Below the pieces are notes generated by a model. That model did not search any database, was not told where the DNA came from, and saw only the letters and a program-made list of their open reading frames with translations. A DNA stretch of 46,961 bases from an uncultured Lachnospiraceae bacterium (GTDB lineage Bacteria; Bacillota; Clostridia; Lachnospirales; Lachnospiraceae), in assembly GCA_937965795.1 (NCBI GenBank), contig CALCMD010000068.1, forward strand, positions 1-46,961. The letters are read 5' to 3'. The position numbers and the translations under genes were made by a program. Position 1 is the first letter of the stretch. Each line of letters starts with the position of its first letter. This document shows, piece by piece, positions 43,353-46,961 of the stretch.

Positions 43353-44404
43353 TTTCTTCCCCCCTCCAGCAGCGCCTGTATTCCACAGACCAGCGCTTTT
43401 CTCTGTATGTCGTCCATATCCTCCCGGTAGAGCCTGGCGATAAAGCAGCCTATCACATCTTCTTTGTGCTCTCTGAGCAGCTTTTCAAAATCATACGCAG
43501 GCTCCGTGTCATCCACGACCTCCACAATATTCCCCAGCCTATCGTAACGCCTGATCTGAAATTCCATATCCGGAGCCCGGAATCCTGTCAAATGAACCCG
43601 ATAGATGTTTTCCTTTCCGCCATCCCGAATTTCCCTTTCGATCTGCTCTTGCAGGGAAAAATCTGTCTGGCTCTCGTCTGCTTCGATTTCCAGCCTCCGG
43701 TAATCCCGCGCGGCCCAGGGAACAAAGCAAATCTTTAACCGGCCTTCTGTATATTCCCCCGAAAGATACCCATGCGGGCCGCAATCATTTTTATCCAACG
43801 GCTCCAGTGCGCCTGCATACGCCATCCGGTCGGCTGCCAGAATCTGCGGCTTATGGATATGCCCCAGCGCAATGTAGGAAAAATCTGAGCGCAGCAGCTT
43901 TCTTTTATCGATTGGAATGTGCTTTTCATCCCCGCCGTGTGCCAGCAAAATGGAAAACAGCCCATCCTTTTGGGGGTTCAGCCCGTCATACAGCGGTTCC
44001 CGAATCTCTCTGGTATGATAGCTCAGACCATACACCGCCGTCTGAAGTTTTGGAAATACGACCCTCCCGCAGCGCTCTCCATCCAGGCAGGTCACATTTT
44101 CATGCCACGGAAAGCCTTCATAAAAAGAGCCTTTTTTCCGGTAATCATGATTTCCTGCTATCAGCACTACCTTCGTGCGTGTCAGTGTGGAAAACAGATA
44201 ATTTACTTCTTTGAGCTCCCGAAGCAAAGGCTGCCTGTGAAACAAATCCCCTGCGATCAAAAACAGATCAATCTTTTCCTCCTCTGCTCTGACGACGAGC
44301 CGCCGAAAGCTCTCCCATATCTCCTCTTTCCGCCTCTTTCCCCACGGAAACTCTACATCCGGCTCCGCTCCCAAATGAACATCCGCTACATGAAAAAAAC
44401 GCAT
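43349..44404 (-). CDS. SbcD/YhaO-like metallophosphoesterase nuclease
   Basis: The 351-residue protein has all five metal-binding motifs of the Mre11/SbcD calcineurin-like family: VADVHLGAEP (residues 7-16), LIAGDLFHRQ, LIAGNHDYR, LLAHGGDEKHIP and IALGHIHKPQ. Such enzymes trim DNA ends together with an SMC-like ATPase. The C-terminal half is a capping/regulatory region. The start overlaps nothing upstream; GGGAGG precedes the ATG. The stop overlaps the ATPase start by four bases, so the pair is translationally coupled and probably forms one complex. Confidence 0.9.
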   Translation of the reverse strand: MRFFHVADVHLGAEPDVEFPWGKRRKEEIWESFRRLVVRAEEEKIDLFLIAGDLFHRQPLLRELKEVNYLFSTLTRTKVVLIAGNHDYRKKGSFYEGFPWHENVTCLDGERCGRVVFPKLQTAVYGLSYHTREIREPLYDGLNPQKDGLFSILLAHGGDEKHIPIDKRKLLRSDFSYIALGHIHKPQILAADRMAYAGALEPLDKNDCGPHGYLSGEYTEGRLKICFVPWAARDYRRLEIEADESQTDFSLQEQIEREIRDGGKENIYRVHLTGFRAPDMEFQIRRYDRLGNIVEVVDDTEPAYDFEKLLREHKEDVIGCFIARLYREDMDDIQRKALVCGIQALLEGGRK

Positions 44405-44441
44405 ACCGTATCCTCCCCTGTATCTGACGATTCTATTGTTG

Positions 44442-44479
44442 CAAAAAGGCTGGTGCAGAAGGATTTTTCTGCAACAGCC
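44442..44479 (-). terminator. Terminator of metY transcript
   Basis: On the minus strand, GGCTGTTGCAGAA pairs with TTCTGCACCAGCC (one mismatch) around a six-base loop. TTTTTG follows. It ends the cysK-metY transcript before the nuclease gene. Confidence 0.9.
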
Positions 44480-44515
44480 CCTCGTCTGAAATCTCTATCT
44501 TCTTCCTGTCCTTTT

Positions 44516-45796
44516 CTATACGTTCGCCAGCGCCTGCTCCAGATCGGCAATGATATCCTCTGCATTCTCGATTCCCACAGAGAAACGAATCATACCCGGT
44601 GAAACCCCGGCCTCCGCAAGCTGCTGGTCGTTCATCTGCCTGTGGGTATGGCTGGCAGGATGAAGCACACTGGTGCGGGCGTCTGCCACATGCGTGACGA
44701 TGGCCGCCAGCTTCAGGCTGTCCATAAACCGCACGGCGCCGTCACGCCCGCCTGCCACTTCAAAGGAAATGACGCCGCAGGTTCCGTTTGGCATGTATTT
44801 CTGAGCCAGTGCATGATACTTATCTCCCGGCAATCCTGCATAGCTTACCTGGGTCACTTTCTCATGGGCGCTTAAAAACTCTGCTACTCTCTGGGCATTA
44901 TAACAATGACGCTCCACTCGCAGCGGCAATGTCTCCAGTCCAACATTCAGCAGAAAGCAGTTCTGAGGCGATGGGATCGACCCCAAATCCCTCATCAACT
45001 GCACCGTTGCTTTCGTAATATAGGCCGCTTTTCCAAAACGCTCCGTATATACAACCCCGTGATAAGACTCATCCGGCCGTGTCAGTCCATGATATTTTTC
45101 TCCATACGCATCCCAGTCAAAATTTCCGCTGTCAACAATGGCCCCGCCTACCTGCATGGCGTGTCCATCCATATATTTTGTAGTAGAATGAGTCACGATA
45201 TCCGCCCCCCACTCAAAAGGACGGCAGTTCACCGGAGTAGCGAAGGTATTGTCTACGATGAGCGGAACCTCATGGTCGTGAGCCAGCTTTGCAAACTTTT
45301 CAATATCCAGAACCACGAGAGCCGGATTTGCGATGGTTTCTGCAAACACTGCTTTTGTATTTGGACGGAAAGCTTTGGCAATCTCTTCCGCCGGGGCATC
45401 CACGTCCACGAACGTACAGTCAATCCCCAGCTTCTTCATCGTAACGCCGAACAGATTGAATGTGCCGCCGTAAATCGCCGAACCGCAGACAATGTGATCC
45501 CCTGCCTCACAGATATTAAACACCGCGTAGAAATTCGCCGCCTGTCCGGACGAGGTAAGCATAGCCGCCACGCCGCCCTCTAAATCTGCAATCTTTGCCG
45601 CTACCGCATCGTTGGTAGGATTCTGGAGCCTGGTGTAAAAATATCCGCTTTCCTCCAGGTCAAACAGCTTTCCCATCTCATCGGTAGTGTCATATTTAAA
45701 CGTAGTGCTCTGATAAATCGGAAGCACCCTCGGCTCCCCTTTTTTCGGCTTCCAGCCAGACTGGATACATTTTGTCTCAATTCTGTAATCGCTCAT
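44516..45796 (-). CDS. metY: O-acetylhomoserine/O-acetylserine sulfhydrylase
   Basis: The 426-residue PLP enzyme of the Cys/Met metabolism family makes homocysteine (or cysteine) directly from sulfide and O-acetylhomoserine (or O-acetylserine). The PLP lysine is Lys207 in STTKYMDGHAMQVGG. Other family signatures are YQSTTFKYDT, YTRLQNPTNDAVAAKIADLEGG, TSSGQAANF and SVGIENAEDII at the C terminus. The ATG at 45796 is chosen with GAGGAG upstream; a TTG one codon earlier is unlikely. It follows cysK by 93 bases, so both sulfide-fixing routes are encoded together. Confidence 0.94.
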   Translation of the reverse strand: MSDYRIETKCIQSGWKPKKGEPRVLPIYQSTTFKYDTTDEMGKLFDLEESGYFYTRLQNPTNDAVAAKIADLEGGVAAMLTSSGQAANFYAVFNICEAGDHIVCGSAIYGGTFNLFGVTMKKLGIDCTFVDVDAPAEEIAKAFRPNTKAVFAETIANPALVVLDIEKFAKLAHDHEVPLIVDNTFATPVNCRPFEWGADIVTHSTTKYMDGHAMQVGGAIVDSGNFDWDAYGEKYHGLTRPDESYHGVVYTERFGKAAYITKATVQLMRDLGSIPSPQNCFLLNVGLETLPLRVERHCYNAQRVAEFLSAHEKVTQVSYAGLPGDKYHALAQKYMPNGTCGVISFEVAGGRDGAVRFMDSLKLAAIVTHVADARTSVLHPASHTHRQMNDQQLAEAGVSPGMIRFSVGIENAEDIIADLEQALANV

Positions 45797-45889
45797 CAAT
45801 TTTCTCCTCTCTTATGTTTACTTTCTTTCAAAATATAAAATCTATCATTTCAATCCGTTCACAGCCTTTACGCAAGTCATCCTGCTATT

Positions 45890-46816
45890 TTACGAAAAAA
45901 GAACCGTGCTGAAATAGCGTTCTCCCGTATCCGGCAGTATCGTAACCACCGTTTTTCCAGGCCCAAGCTTTTTCGCCAGCTTTAAAGCCGCCGCCACATT
46001 AGAACCGCTGGAAATCCCGCACAGCAGCCCTTCCGCTCTTGCAAGCCTTTTGGAAACTTCCAGGGCTTCCTCGTCTGTCACCACACAGATATCCTCATAA
46101 ATATTCATGTTCAGGTTATCCGGAATCAGCCCGTCTCCAATGCCCATCTGTAAATGCGTCCCGATGCTTCCTCCTGAGAGAATCGCCGCATGTTCCGGCT
46201 CTACTGCCCAGATCGTAATATCCGGGTACTGATTTTTCAACACTTCTCCAATTCCTGACAGCGTGCCGCCCGTTCCCACGCCGGAGCAGAAACCATGCAC
46301 CGGGCCTTCCACCTGCTCCAGAATCTCCACCGCCGTATGGTATTTATGGACGAGCGGATTGTTTGGATTGGAAAACTGCTGGGGCACAAAGACTCTGGAA
46401 TCTTCCTTCTCCATGCGGAGCGCTGTTTTCAGGCACTCATCAATACATTTTCCGATATCTCCGTCATCGTGTATCAGTACCACTTCCGCCCCGTACTGCT
46501 GTACCAGCTTCCTGCGCTCTTCACTGACAGAATCCGGCATGATAATCTTCACCGTGTAGCCTTTCACCGCTCCTACCAGTGCGATTCCGATGCCCTGATT
46601 TCCGCTGGTCGGCTCCACGATAATGGAATCTTCTTTTAAAAGCCCGGCTTTTTCTGCTTCTTTGAGCATATTGTAGGCGGTTCTGGTCTTAATGGAACCG
46701 CCGATGTTTACCCCTTCATATTTCACCAGAATTTCTGCTGAATCCTGGTCTGTCATCTTATTTAACCGGATCATCGGCGTATGGCCGATGGCTTCCAGTA
46801 CGTTATTATAAATCAC
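45890..46816 (-). CDS. cysK: Cysteine synthase A-like PLP enzyme
   Basis: The 308-residue fold-type II PLP enzyme is of the O-acetylserine sulfhydrylase family. The PLP lysine is Lys43 in GGSIKTRTA. The substrate loop reads PTSGNQGIGIA (residues 70-80) where most cysteine synthases have TSGNTG, so Thr is replaced by Gln74. The phosphate loop SGVGTGGTLSGIG and the C-terminal PDTGERYFSTVLF are typical. The start is a GTG, with GGAGG nine bases upstream. It lies upstream of metY on the same strand. The Gln in the loop makes a different acetylated amino-acid substrate possible; cysteine synthase is still the best guess. Confidence 0.88.
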   Translation of the reverse strand: MIYNNVLEAIGHTPMIRLNKMTDQDSAEILVKYEGVNIGGSIKTRTAYNMLKEAEKAGLLKEDSIIVEPTSGNQGIGIALVGAVKGYTVKIIMPDSVSEERRKLVQQYGAEVVLIHDDGDIGKCIDECLKTALRMEKEDSRVFVPQQFSNPNNPLVHKYHTAVEILEQVEGPVHGFCSGVGTGGTLSGIGEVLKNQYPDITIWAVEPEHAAILSGGSIGTHLQMGIGDGLIPDNLNMNIYEDICVVTDEEALEVSKRLARAEGLLCGISSGSNVAAALKLAKKLGPGKTVVTILPDTGERYFSTVLFS

Positions 46817-46850
46817 TTTGTTTATCCTCCAGTGCTGCCATTTGCTCTTT

Positions 46851-46878
46851 ATTATAATACAAATTCTGGTAAAAACAA
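46851..46878 (-). promoter_or_regulatory. Promoter of cysK-metY
   Basis: On the minus strand, TTGTTT (46873-46878) and TATAAT (46851-46856) are 16 bases apart, about 35 bases upstream of the cysK start. No T-box or SAM riboswitch was seen in the short leader. Confidence 0.6.
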
Positions 46879-46961
46879 AGTAGTTTTGTGAACTTTACAA
46901 TAGAACTGTAACTATTCAGCCATGCAGCCAGATGCGGCATATGAGCGGCGCAAGCTTGCTT

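Noticed and set aside
46817..46961. T-box or SAM riboswitch ahead of cysK
   Set aside because: The distance from promoter to start is only about 35 bases, too short for either.

Overview
The window reads as chromosomal DNA from an anaerobic, spore-forming, gut-type member of the Clostridia, most likely a Lachnospiraceae (Blautia/Dorea-like) genome. The grounds are a SpoVAF-like germination protein and SpoVG, the paired GlgC/GlgD ADP-glucose pyrophosphorylase subunits, ThiT, very large BspA-like leucine-rich-repeat surface proteins, strong AGGAGG-type ribosome sites and moderate GC. No rRNA, tRNA, CRISPR array, transposase or prophage gene was recognised; genus-level placement is inference.

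Layout. 1-212: no recognisable gene; a bidirectional hairpin terminator closes the ribF transcript. 213-7829 (all minus): ribF, thiT and a PrsA-like foldase, then mfd, pth and a eukaryotic-type hisA. 7951-9869 (minus): a lipoprotein and a SpoVAF-like germination protein. 10059-10418 (plus): a small XRE regulator. 10494-14792 (minus): a 1432-residue secreted GH84 hexosaminidase with carbohydrate-binding and leucine-rich-repeat modules. 14935-17064 (minus): a CPBP protease and rho. 17351-17713 (plus): a metal-sensing ArsR/SmtB repressor. 17831-23881 (minus): gltD and gltB. 24129-30389 (minus): a 2086-residue BspA-like surface protein. 30615-33179 (plus): a Ca2+-type P-type ATPase. 33213-36378 (minus): a DUF1622 protein, spoVG, glgD and glgC. 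36751-41805 (plus): murC, a cluster of DnaA boxes, a dnaD-like gene, a dnaC/dnaI-like gene and a prs-like gene. 41841-44404 (minus): a small SMC-like ATPase with an SbcD/YhaO-like nuclease. 44516-46816 (minus): metY and cysK.

Functional themes are housekeeping (transcription-coupled repair, peptidyl-tRNA recycling, termination, peptidoglycan precursors, PRPP), nitrogen and sulfur assimilation (GltBD, CysK-MetY), glycogen synthesis (GlgCD), sporulation, and host-glycan or surface interaction (the two giant secreted proteins). Strand switches are mostly marked by clear bidirectional terminators.

The observations most worth following are: (i) five perfect DnaA boxes, including two identical tandem pairs, in the 388-base gap between murC and the dnaD-dnaC primosome genes; (ii) the same leucine-rich-repeat plus lysine-rich C-terminal module on two otherwise unrelated giant secreted proteins; (iii) an Asn-rich low-complexity insertion in Rho together with a long structured rho leader; (iv) a eukaryotic-type HisA standing alone; (v) an FAD-synthetase half of RibF that lacks usual motifs; and (vi) an ArsR/SmtB sensor carrying two metal-site signatures but no adjacent target gene.
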